DNA of 55,168 nt from Bdellovibrionales bacterium RIFOXYC1_FULL_37_79 (GTDB lineage: Bacteria; Bdellovibrionota; Bacteriovoracia; Bacteriovoracales; Bacteriovoracaceae), in the NCBI GenBank assembly GCA_001770015.1, contig MEQB01000059.1, positions 1-55,168 on the forward strand, given 5' to 3'. Of this stretch, positions 9,438-17,174 are shown in pieces; the stretch's first letter is position 1, and each line of letters opens with the position of its first letter. The translations under genes and the position numbers were made by a program. Under the pieces are notes generated by a model. It was not told the DNA's origin and searched no databases. It was given only the letters and a program-made list of their open reading frames with translations.

Positions 9438-11249
9438 ATGATTAATAATTTAAGCGAAATGTGGGCGCTGCGTACCAACGGGAATATCCTGAGGGCCAAT
9501 GATTTATTTATCAAGGAAGTGGTAAAGATTGGTTACCCTCTTAATGCGGGCATCGTGGAGAAATATCAATTTCTTAAGGGAAAGACGGATATTAATTTTT
9601 TACTTCTGGATATTTCCTTTAAACGAAGTGCTTTGCATGCCAAGAGAGCACTGGATGAGGCCTTGGAGCTTCAGAAGCTTTTAGCGGAAGATAAACACTA
9701 CGAAAAAGATGGCTTTTTCTATTTACAGATGGGACTTTTTTACATGGGGGTCAGCCTTTATTCCAAGGCCTTTGATCAGTTTATCCAGGTTAGAAAAGAT
9801 AATTCCACGATGAAAGATTATTTGTACGGACGGTTTAATCTTATCCTGACGATGGAGGCGCTTGGATATCAGTATGATGAATATTTGATGGAGTTTGAAT
9901 CGGATTTTAGTTCTTATAATGGGCAGACAGATTATGAGAGCTTGATGCAGCAGTTTCTGGCCTTGAAGATCAGGTTTCATTTTTTTATTGAGAAAAACTT
10001 TTCTAAAATTGAAGAGCTGGTGTCTCGATATAAAATTGAAGGACAAGGATATTATTTTTTAAGTTTTATCGCCAAACTTCCTTGCTTTAATGTGGATAAA
10101 ATCAAAAAATATATAGAAGCACAAAAAGTATCAGTCAGTGAGAAGCATTGGCTGAACGCTTACCGCCTGCGAACTTTTAGTGAGCTTTTGGTGGTGGATG
10201 ATTTAAAAGATGATGTCAAGCTTGAATCCGTTGTCGAGCGGGTGTATTTATGGACCTGGCGCTGGTTAATGGCACCTGATACCAATCTTTTTTATAAAAT
10301 CGGGGAAGTGATTAAGCATCTGAATCTTAGGGCCCATGAGCAAGAGGTAACTCATGAGCATTACCAAATGCTGGAAAATTCTCTGCTTTGGATTTCACTG
10401 TTTCAAGGAGCAGGATCAATCTGGTGCAACGAAATTTTAAAAAAGATCAACTATGCCAAGGTCAGACCATGTGATTTCTTTTCTTATGAGAAGAAAATAA
10501 TTGAAATTTACCAGGCGCAAAAGGAAAAAAGAAATATTATTGCCGATGATATGATTTTGGAATTAACAAATATTATAACCCCGGAGTTTGTTTTACCTGA
10601 GCTACTTACTGCCAATAATATGCTTTCCTCGGGATTAAAATCACTTATTAATACTAATATTACTATTGATAAGGGTGTGGTGATTGATTTTTCCCTGATG
10701 AAGACAAGCTTTTTAAAAAATAAAAAAATATTTAAATATATTGAAAATGAACACCTGGTTAAATTGTTCAATGTGTTTGAAAATAAGATGGTGTCATCCA
10801 AACAAGAAATTCTCCTTTCTTGTTTTGGCCTAAAGGAATTTAACTACGATATTCATTCCAATAAACTTGCCAATTTATTAAGTAGGTCCAATAAGGAATT
10901 ACAAGATCTTGGTAAATTTCAAATTCGCCAGGATGTAATCAGGCTGATTGGTGATTTTAAAATTGAAGTTTTGGGGGCATGCAAACATACCTCCCAATGT
11001 TATCCATTTTGGGAAGCCATGGAGTTTGAAAAGGATATTCAAAAGGAAGCATCTTTAAGGCCCAAGCTGGATAAGCTGGCGGATAAATGGTTTTCTAGAA
11101 AGGAGTTGGAACAGATACTTAATTTTTCAAAATCCAACACCACTAGAAAAATTAATCAGTGGTGTGAAGAGAAAATTCTTCTTAAAAAAGGGTTGGGGAA
11201 AAAGACCAAATATTATTTTGTTGAAAATATAAAAGATATGTTTGTATAG
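9438..11249 (+). CDS. Large cytoplasmic helical protein with C-terminal winged-helix-like segment
   Basis: About 603 residues from ATG 9438, which has GAGGGA seven bases upstream; the alternative ATG 9423 overlaps the previous stop (ATGA). There is no signal peptide or membrane segment. The body is almost entirely helical, with a TPR-like look around residues 50-200 (YEKDGFFYLQMGLFYMGVSLYSKAFDQF). The last ~60 residues (WFSRKELEQILNFSKSNTTRKINQW then LGKKTKYYF) read as a winged helix-turn-helix. I do not recognise the family. Its position directly behind five exported paralogues suggests a regulator or cytoplasmic partner for them; that is inference. Confidence 0.8.
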   Translation: MINNLSEMWALRTNGNILRANDLFIKEVVKIGYPLNAGIVEKYQFLKGKTDINFLLLDISFKRSALHAKRALDEALELQKLLAEDKHYEKDGFFYLQMGLFYMGVSLYSKAFDQFIQVRKDNSTMKDYLYGRFNLILTMEALGYQYDEYLMEFESDFSSYNGQTDYESLMQQFLALKIRFHFFIEKNFSKIEELVSRYKIEGQGYYFLSFIAKLPCFNVDKIKKYIEAQKVSVSEKHWLNAYRLRTFSELLVVDDLKDDVKLESVVERVYLWTWRWLMAPDTNLFYKIGEVIKHLNLRAHEQEVTHEHYQMLENSLLWISLFQGAGSIWCNEILKKINYAKVRPCDFFSYEKKIIEIYQAQKEKRNIIADDMILELTNIITPEFVLPELLTANNMLSSGLKSLINTNITIDKGVVIDFSLMKTSFLKNKKIFKYIENEHLVKLFNVFENKMVSSKQEILLSCFGLKEFNYDIHSNKLANLLSRSNKELQDLGKFQIRQDVIRLIGDFKIEVLGACKHTSQCYPFWEAMEFEKDIQKEASLRPKLDKLADKWFSRKELEQILNFSKSNTTRKINQWCEEKILLKKGLGKKTKYYFVENIKDMFV

Positions 11250-11263
11250 GATAAGGGGCATTT

Positions 11264-12730
11264 ATGAAAATTGGCTTATGTTTGATAATGGTGATGTGTT
11301 CTTTTTTGACACTGGCAGAAGAAAAGTTCGTGTTGAAGGTAAAAAGTTTTCCGGATGATTTTAAGCATTTGGAAAAAAATGGTAGCGGAGTTATTATCAA
11401 GTACGGGACAAAATACTACGTATTGACTTCAGATCATGTGGTTTATCATGGGAGAATCAAGGATAAGATTACTCATGTGCTGCTTGATGAGAATGAAAAT
11501 CAGATAAAGATGGATTTGCTGGCCGCACACGTGGGAATGGGGGTAGCTCTTTTATCTATTTCGAGTGATCAAGAGTATCTAGTGAAAAATTACGTGGATG
11601 AATCACAATTTGCAAGCTTGCCAGAAATGATTGCAAGTCAATCGGTAACCACTATAGGTGTCCCTTTTGATTCTTTAAATGTGAGCGCGCATACCGGTAC
11701 GATCATCAATCCTGGAAGTGAGAGACATGAGGTGCCGCTTGCCAAAAAGCTACTGGAAGTGATGGCCCATACTGAATATGGTATGAGTGGTGGTGCCTTG
11801 ATGGATCAGACTTTGGATAAATTTTTAGGCATTATTTCTCATCAGTATCTGTTAAACCGTTTGGGACTTCCACCACTTTTAAACCAGCATAGCTCCAGTA
11901 TTGGTGGCGGTGAGGCCATGATTGGTCTTGTGATACCTGCATGGTTTATTGATGATTGGGTGAAAAAGGTCACCCAGGATATCAGCGAAAATCAATTGGA
12001 ATTTAATCTGGCTGACCAGTTAAAAGGCATTGATTCAATGACTATTGATGGCCTTCGCTTTAATTTCACCAGCTGTGTAGATGAAAAAATGGATAAAGCA
12101 ATTTTGAATGATGGAGGAGATGGGGCCGGCATTGGGGGTAATCTAAGACTGGGGAGAGGAAAAAAATGTAAGCTGAAAATTTCCCCGGTTATAAACGTTG
12201 GTGCCGATCAAGTCTGGTCTTTCCAATCTGGTGAGTGGTTCAAGACTTTGAAAAATAAACTTCGCTACCAAAATACTTACGCAGAATATAGTTCAATCTG
12301 GTTCAAACAAAATGATAAAATATTACCGGTTTATAATAGTTTGATTGATTTTTTCAAATTGATTGAAAAGGGCGGGATACCTATTGGAAAAATTTATTCC
12401 CCCTTCGTTGAGGAAAATAAAATTGAAGAAAATATTATTAAAGATACCAAAGCACTCAAAGAGCTTGTCAGTAGTATCCCTTTTTCTAGTGAAAGTGATT
12501 TGAGTGTGTTTTATTTCTATAGCAACCTCATGGAATTAATTGGTCTGCTGGAAACACCAGATCCTGTGTTTGAATATATTTCTGATGCTAAAGTCCGAGA
12601 TCTGCAAAATTCGCCGGCCTGGGATGTGATGTTTTCTAGCGAGTATTTTGATTTCGATTCTATGATCAAACTGCGCGCTTTGATTTTAAACATCAGGGAT
12701 CAGCTCAATCAAGTCAGAGTGAACATTTAG
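11264..12730 (+). CDS. Exported trypsin-like (S1 fold) protein, catalytic Asp apparently missing
   Basis: The protein has 488 residues, a signal peptide (residues 1-18) and ribosome binding site AAGGGG; it starts 14 bases after the preceding gene. The protease-like part occupies residues ~25-220: His58 sits in LTSDHVV and Ser175 in YGMSGGALMD (GxSGG). The stretch that normally carries the catalytic Asp (DLALL-like) reads GMGVALL, with Gly93 where Asp is expected. The C-terminal ~260 residues contain no domain I know. It may be an inactive protease homologue, or the acid may come from elsewhere. As last gene of the CWG block it could process or bind the repeat proteins (inference). Confidence 0.78.
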   Translation: MKIGLCLIMVMCSFLTLAEEKFVLKVKSFPDDFKHLEKNGSGVIIKYGTKYYVLTSDHVVYHGRIKDKITHVLLDENENQIKMDLLAAHVGMGVALLSISSDQEYLVKNYVDESQFASLPEMIASQSVTTIGVPFDSLNVSAHTGTIINPGSERHEVPLAKKLLEVMAHTEYGMSGGALMDQTLDKFLGIISHQYLLNRLGLPPLLNQHSSSIGGGEAMIGLVIPAWFIDDWVKKVTQDISENQLEFNLADQLKGIDSMTIDGLRFNFTSCVDEKMDKAILNDGGDGAGIGGNLRLGRGKKCKLKISPVINVGADQVWSFQSGEWFKTLKNKLRYQNTYAEYSSIWFKQNDKILPVYNSLIDFFKLIEKGGIPIGKIYSPFVEENKIEENIIKDTKALKELVSSIPFSSESDLSVFYFYSNLMELIGLLETPDPVFEYISDAKVRDLQNSPAWDVMFSSEYFDFDSMIKLRALILNIRDQLNQVRVNI

Positions 12731-12737
12731 CCATCCT

Positions 12738-12780
12738 GCATCCCCAAAAGGTACCCTCCCCAAAAGGTACGCCGTACCTT
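12738..12780 (+). repeat. Intergenic palindrome, copy 1 (type A), with a truncated second half-copy
   Basis: AAGGTACGCCGTACCTT at 12764-12780 is a palindrome with 8-bp arms and a one-base centre, preceded by CCCCAA. Directly upstream, CATCCCCAAAAGGTACC at 12739-12755 is a second, interrupted start of the same element. It lies between the trypsin-like gene and kdpA, both on the plus strand. It has no long T-run, so a classical intrinsic terminator is not shown; it may act as a REP-like element. Confidence 0.8.
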
Positions 12781-12840
12781 CATTTTTACACTATTTTTAT
12801 ACGCATTTCGCTATTATGAAATCAATAGTGGGGTGGTCCT

Positions 12841-14499
12841 ATGAAAATTGATGTAATAATTTTGTGGGTGGTTTATTTTTTGATTCTTTCTGTGGCTGGA
12901 ATAATGCTTGGAAAAATAATGGCCCATATTTTTAAAGAAAAAGGTGTCGCCCTAGAAGAAAAGATTTTAAAATTGATTGGAATAGATGCTTTCACTGCGA
13001 TGAATTGGAAAGAGTATTTATTAGCAGTAATCGTTTTTAATTTTGTGGGGTTAATACTCCTCCAGCTCATATTAATGACACAACATTGGCATCCATTTAA
13101 TCCCGAGGCAAGAAATGGGCTTTCATTTTGGATGGCATTCAATATTGCTACAAGCTTTGTAACCAATACTAATTGGCAAAATTATGGTGGGGAATCCACT
13201 CTTAGTTATTTTTCTCAAATGCTAGGACTCACGGTTCAAAATTTTTTAAGTGCTTCAACTGGTATGGCCGTATTGTTAGTTTTTATAAGAAGTTTGGTAA
13301 AAAAAGAAATTACTTTTATGGGAAATTTTTGGAGTGATTTAACTCGTTTTACGGTTAGAATTTTACTCCCTCTTTCATTTGTTTTTGCCTTATTTCTTAT
13401 ATCCCAGGGGGTACCCCAAACACTTAATGGAAGTGTTTCCGTGAAAACCTTAGAAGGAAAAGAGTTAAAAGTACCAGTTGGGCCGGTTGCTTCCCAGATT
13501 GCAATCAAAATGAATGGATCAAATGGAGGTGGTTTTTTTAATGCAAATGCTGCTCATCCATTTGAAAATCCCACACCTGTTTCTAATTTTTTTCAACTAA
13601 TAACTATTTTGTTACTCCCCGTCTCATGTGTGTTCATGTTGATCTTTATGTTACCGCGAAAACAAGAAGGATATCCGGTTTTAGGTGTCATGACGGTATT
13701 GTTACTACTCGGTGTTGTACTCTCCTATTGGGCCCAGGTGCAGACTATTCCAATAACCCATATGTCGTTTAGAGAGGGTGTTGATTCCAGATTTTCCTTG
13801 AGTGAATGTTCGTTATGGTCTGTGGCAACCACTGCCGTATCCAATGGTTCCGTTAATTGTATGCATAGTTCCTTGTCACCGCTAGCTCAATTGGTTGCAC
13901 TTTTTAATATGATGACTGGAGAAGTGATTTTTGGTGGAGTGGGTGCGGGATTATACGGGATGCTTTTATATGTTCTTATGACCGTTTTTTTAGCAGGACT
14001 CATGGTGGGGAGGACACCCGAGTATCTGGGTAAAAAAATTGAATCTAAAGAAGTCATTTGGGCCAGTTTTGCACTGCTTGCTCCGGGATTATTTAATCTA
14101 TTGTTTTCTGCGTGGGCACTCAATTTTCAGTTGGGACTTGCCTCTTTATCACACTCAGGTTCGCACGGATTAAGCGAAGTTCTCTATGCGTTTTCTTCAA
14201 CATTTGGAAATAATGGTTCTGCTTTCGCAGGATTAAACGCAAACACTACTTTCTATAATATCACTACGGGGTTCGCCATGTTATTTGGACGTTTTGCTGT
14301 GATTGTCCCCGTGTTGATTATAGCAGGTAGTCTTGGGCCTAAAAAGAAATCTCCAATTGGACCCGGAACCCTTAAAACGGATACTCTTCTTTTTGGAGTG
14401 TTATTATTCTCAGTAATTTTAATTCTTGGCGCACTGACTTTCTTCCCTGTACTTGTATTAGGGCCAGTAGCAGAACATTTGATTTTAAATATTTTTTAA
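12841..14499 (+). CDS. kdpA: KdpA, potassium-translocating subunit of the Kdp ATPase
   Basis: At 552 residues this is a normal-length KdpA, the inner-membrane K+ channel-like subunit of KdpFABC. About ten hydrophobic segments are present, and the four pore-loop signatures are readable: TSFVTNTNWQNYGGE, NGGGFFNANAAHPFENPTP, GGVGAGLYGMLLY and STFGNNGSAFAGLN. The start ATG follows GGGGTGGTCCT. No small KdpF-like membrane ORF is seen in the 110 bases upstream. It begins a coupled kdpABCDE run, so transcription is expected to respond to low K+ through KdpDE. Confidence 0.97.
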   Translation: MKIDVIILWVVYFLILSVAGIMLGKIMAHIFKEKGVALEEKILKLIGIDAFTAMNWKEYLLAVIVFNFVGLILLQLILMTQHWHPFNPEARNGLSFWMAFNIATSFVTNTNWQNYGGESTLSYFSQMLGLTVQNFLSASTGMAVLLVFIRSLVKKEITFMGNFWSDLTRFTVRILLPLSFVFALFLISQGVPQTLNGSVSVKTLEGKELKVPVGPVASQIAIKMNGSNGGGFFNANAAHPFENPTPVSNFFQLITILLLPVSCVFMLIFMLPRKQEGYPVLGVMTVLLLLGVVLSYWAQVQTIPITHMSFREGVDSRFSLSECSLWSVATTAVSNGSVNCMHSSLSPLAQLVALFNMMTGEVIFGGVGAGLYGMLLYVLMTVFLAGLMVGRTPEYLGKKIESKEVIWASFALLAPGLFNLLFSAWALNFQLGLASLSHSGSHGLSEVLYAFSSTFGNNGSAFAGLNANTTFYNITTGFAMLFGRFAVIVPVLIIAGSLGPKKKSPIGPGTLKTDTLLFGVLLFSVILILGALTFFPVLVLGPVAEHLILNIF

Positions 14500-14511
14500 G
14501 AGGTTTTTAAA

Positions 14512-16590
14512 ATGAAAACTAGCGAGATGGAAATTAAAACATTGGATTATAAGAATGCTATAAAAGATTCTTTTATAAAACTTACCGTGCAGACCCAAAT
14601 AAAAAATCCTGTAATGTTTGTGGTTTATTTTGGTTGCCTGATGGCCACAATAATATGCCTTTGGTCTTATTTTACGAACAAATTGAGTGTTTTTGATGTT
14701 CAAATTTGTATCTGGCTTTGGTTTACAATTCTTTTTGCGAATTTCGCAGAGGCAATTGCCGAAAGAAAAGGCAAGGCCCAAGCAGATACACTTAAAAAAT
14801 CGCGTACTGATCTGGTTGCGAAAGTAGTTTCAGAATCAGGTATTTCCAATCTTTCTGCGGAATTTTTAAAAAAGGGGATGATTATTCTTTGCGAAGTGGG
14901 TGACGTTATACCAGCAGATGGTGAGGTCATTGAAGGTATTGCAAGTGTGGATGAATCGGCAATAACTGGTGAATCAGCTCCAGTTATTCGTGAAGCTGGA
15001 GGAGATCGTTCAGGCGTAATGGCCGGAACCAAAGTGGTTAGTGATTATATTAAAATTTGCGTAAGCTGTGAAAAAGGGGAAAGTTATCTAGATAAGATGG
15101 TATCGCTCATAGAAGGCGCAAAAAGAAGGAAAACTCCAAACGAAATTGCCCTTAATATTCTTTTGTGCTTTTTAACATTATTGTTTATTGTTTGTGTTTT
15201 TACCCTTAAATTTTTTGTGGTTTATCTAAAAGGGGGAACATTTTCCATAGATTCAACCGAATTGCTTATTTATATTTCGCTTCTGGTTTGTCTTGCTCCT
15301 ACCACTATCGGAGCACTCCTGTCAGCTATTGGTATTAGCGGGATGGAGAGGCTTCTTCGTAGAAATGTTTTAGCTAAAAGTGGAAAAGCAGTAGAAACAG
15401 CCGGTGATATTGATATACTTCTACTTGATAAAACTGGAACAATTACTTATGGTGCTCGGATGGCATATGAAATCATTCCAGCTCCAAGCGTTTCAATTGA
15501 TGATTTGGCACGGGCCACTTTTTTGGCATCTCTCGAAGATCAAACCCCGGAAGGGAAATCAATCATTCAATATCTCTATCATAAATTTCAAGTCACAAAA
15601 TATAATATTCCAAAGGAAAGTGTTCGCTTTATTCCTTTTACTGCAGAAACCAGAATGAGTGGAGCTGACCTAATCGATGAAGATGGAAAAGCTTTTTCCT
15701 ATATTCGTAAAGGCTCAACTGAAGCAATAAAAAAATATATTTTATCCTTCAGTGGTTCATTTCCATATGAAGTGGAAGAAACTTCAAGAAATATTGCTCA
15801 AATGGGCGGAACACCATTGGTTGTATCCATTGATAAAGAAGTTCTTGGAGTGATTTATTTAAAAGATATTGTAAAAACCGGAATCAAGGAGCGATTTGAA
15901 GTTCTTAGAAAAATGGGAATACGTACTGTTATGGTGACAGGAGATAATCCTCTCACTGCTGCTACGATTGCTGCTGAAGCAGGAGTAGATGATTTTATCG
16001 CAGAGGCAACTCCTGAGGCAAAGTTAAAGCGTATTTTAAAGGAACAAAACCAAGGAAGACTGGTGGGAATGATCGGAGATGGCACTAATGATGCCCCTGC
16101 GCTTGCACAAGCTGATGTGGGAATAGCGATGAATTCAGGAACTCAAGCAGCAAAAGAAGCTGGAAATATGGTTGATTTGGATTCTGATCCGACAAAACTT
16201 CTTGATGTCGTTGAAACAGGAAAGGAGCTCTTGATGACCCGTGGTGCACTGACTACGTTTAGCATCGCTAACGATATTTCAAAATACTTTACAATTCTGC
16301 CGGCAGTATTAACAGGTGTGTTGGTGATTAATAATCATGATTTGGGAACTTATTTGAATATTTTAAATTTGGCTACACCTCAAAGCGCAATATTAAGTAC
16401 AGTTATTTTTAATGCGATTGTTATTGTTGCTTTGATTCCTGTGGCACTAAAGGGTGTAGGTAGAGTTAAAAGATCAGCGCAAAGTTTGCTAACTCGAAAT
16501 GTGCTGGTTTATGGCGTTGGTGGAATGGTTACTCCGTTTATTGCAATTAAGATTATCGATAAAATAATCACGTTTTTTTCTTTGATTTGA
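14512..16590 (+). CDS. kdpB: KdpB, P-type ATPase subunit of the K+ uptake system
   Basis: This 692-residue inner-membrane protein hydrolyses ATP to drive K+ uptake through KdpA. The P-type hallmarks are present in order: the TGES actuator motif (near residue 160), DKTGT with the phosphorylated Asp at about residue 306, and GDGTNDAPALAQADVGIAM in the hinge region. Hydrophobic helices flank these domains. It starts 12 bases after kdpA behind AAGAGGTTTT. Nothing unusual was noted. Confidence 0.97.
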   Translation: MKTSEMEIKTLDYKNAIKDSFIKLTVQTQIKNPVMFVVYFGCLMATIICLWSYFTNKLSVFDVQICIWLWFTILFANFAEAIAERKGKAQADTLKKSRTDLVAKVVSESGISNLSAEFLKKGMIILCEVGDVIPADGEVIEGIASVDESAITGESAPVIREAGGDRSGVMAGTKVVSDYIKICVSCEKGESYLDKMVSLIEGAKRRKTPNEIALNILLCFLTLLFIVCVFTLKFFVVYLKGGTFSIDSTELLIYISLLVCLAPTTIGALLSAIGISGMERLLRRNVLAKSGKAVETAGDIDILLLDKTGTITYGARMAYEIIPAPSVSIDDLARATFLASLEDQTPEGKSIIQYLYHKFQVTKYNIPKESVRFIPFTAETRMSGADLIDEDGKAFSYIRKGSTEAIKKYILSFSGSFPYEVEETSRNIAQMGGTPLVVSIDKEVLGVIYLKDIVKTGIKERFEVLRKMGIRTVMVTGDNPLTAATIAAEAGVDDFIAEATPEAKLKRILKEQNQGRLVGMIGDGTNDAPALAQADVGIAMNSGTQAAKEAGNMVDLDSDPTKLLDVVETGKELLMTRGALTTFSIANDISKYFTILPAVLTGVLVINNHDLGTYLNILNLATPQSAILSTVIFNAIVIVALIPVALKGVGRVKRSAQSLLTRNVLVYGVGGMVTPFIAIKIIDKIITFFSLI

Positions 16591-16597
16591 GGTGACC

Positions 16598-17155
16598 ATG
16601 AAAAAATTAATTTATTCATCTGTTGGGGTAGTGTTTTTGTTTACAATTGTTTTCGGGATTCTATACCCTATATCGTTAGTGTATATGGGCAAGGGACTTT
16701 TTAAAGATAAATCAGTAGGTAGTTTTATATATGATAGTAAAAGCGGGAAAATGATTGGGAGTGAACTTATTGGACAAAATTGGATCAATCCCAGGTATTT
16801 TTTTGGAAGACCATCAATAAATAATTATGATCCAATGAATTCAGGGGGAAGTCAGTACGCTCCGATTAATCCACAACTAATAAACGAGATCAAGAAAAAT
16901 ACAAAAAAATATTATCAGGAAGGTGAAAATATTCCTGATGATTTGTTACTCTCATCAGGAAGTGGCCTTGATCCCCATATTTCTGTGGAGGGAGCAATAT
17001 TTCAAATTTCTCGAATAGCAAAAGAAAGAAAACTAAATAAAGACCGTATTCGTATGCTGGTTTTAAGTCAAGTAGAGAAAAAAACGTTTGGTATATTGGG
17101 TCAAGATAGGATTAATGTATTAAAACTAAATCAAAAACTAGATCAGATGGAGTAA
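16598..17155 (+). CDS. kdpC: KdpC, stabilising subunit of the Kdp complex
   Basis: A 185-residue protein with one N-terminal membrane helix (residues ~5-28) and a periplasmic domain typical of KdpC, with GSELIGQ, FFGRPS and SGSGLDPHIS. KdpC assembles with KdpA and KdpB and supports ATP binding. I chose ATG 16598 over a GTG at 16592 because GAGGTG lies just upstream of the ATG and would itself be swallowed by the earlier start. Seven bases separate it from kdpB. Confidence 0.95.
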   Translation: MKKLIYSSVGVVFLFTIVFGILYPISLVYMGKGLFKDKSVGSFIYDSKSGKMIGSELIGQNWINPRYFFGRPSINNYDPMNSGGSQYAPINPQLINEIKKNTKKYYQEGENIPDDLLLSSGSGLDPHISVEGAIFQISRIAKERKLNKDRIRMLVLSQVEKKTFGILGQDRINVLKLNQKLDQME

Positions 17156-17174
17156 TAAGGCATATACTTAAAGT

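Noticed and set aside
12731-12840. A kdpF gene upstream of kdpA
   Set aside because: No short hydrophobic frame with a ribosome binding site exists in the 110-base gap, which is partly occupied by the palindrome.
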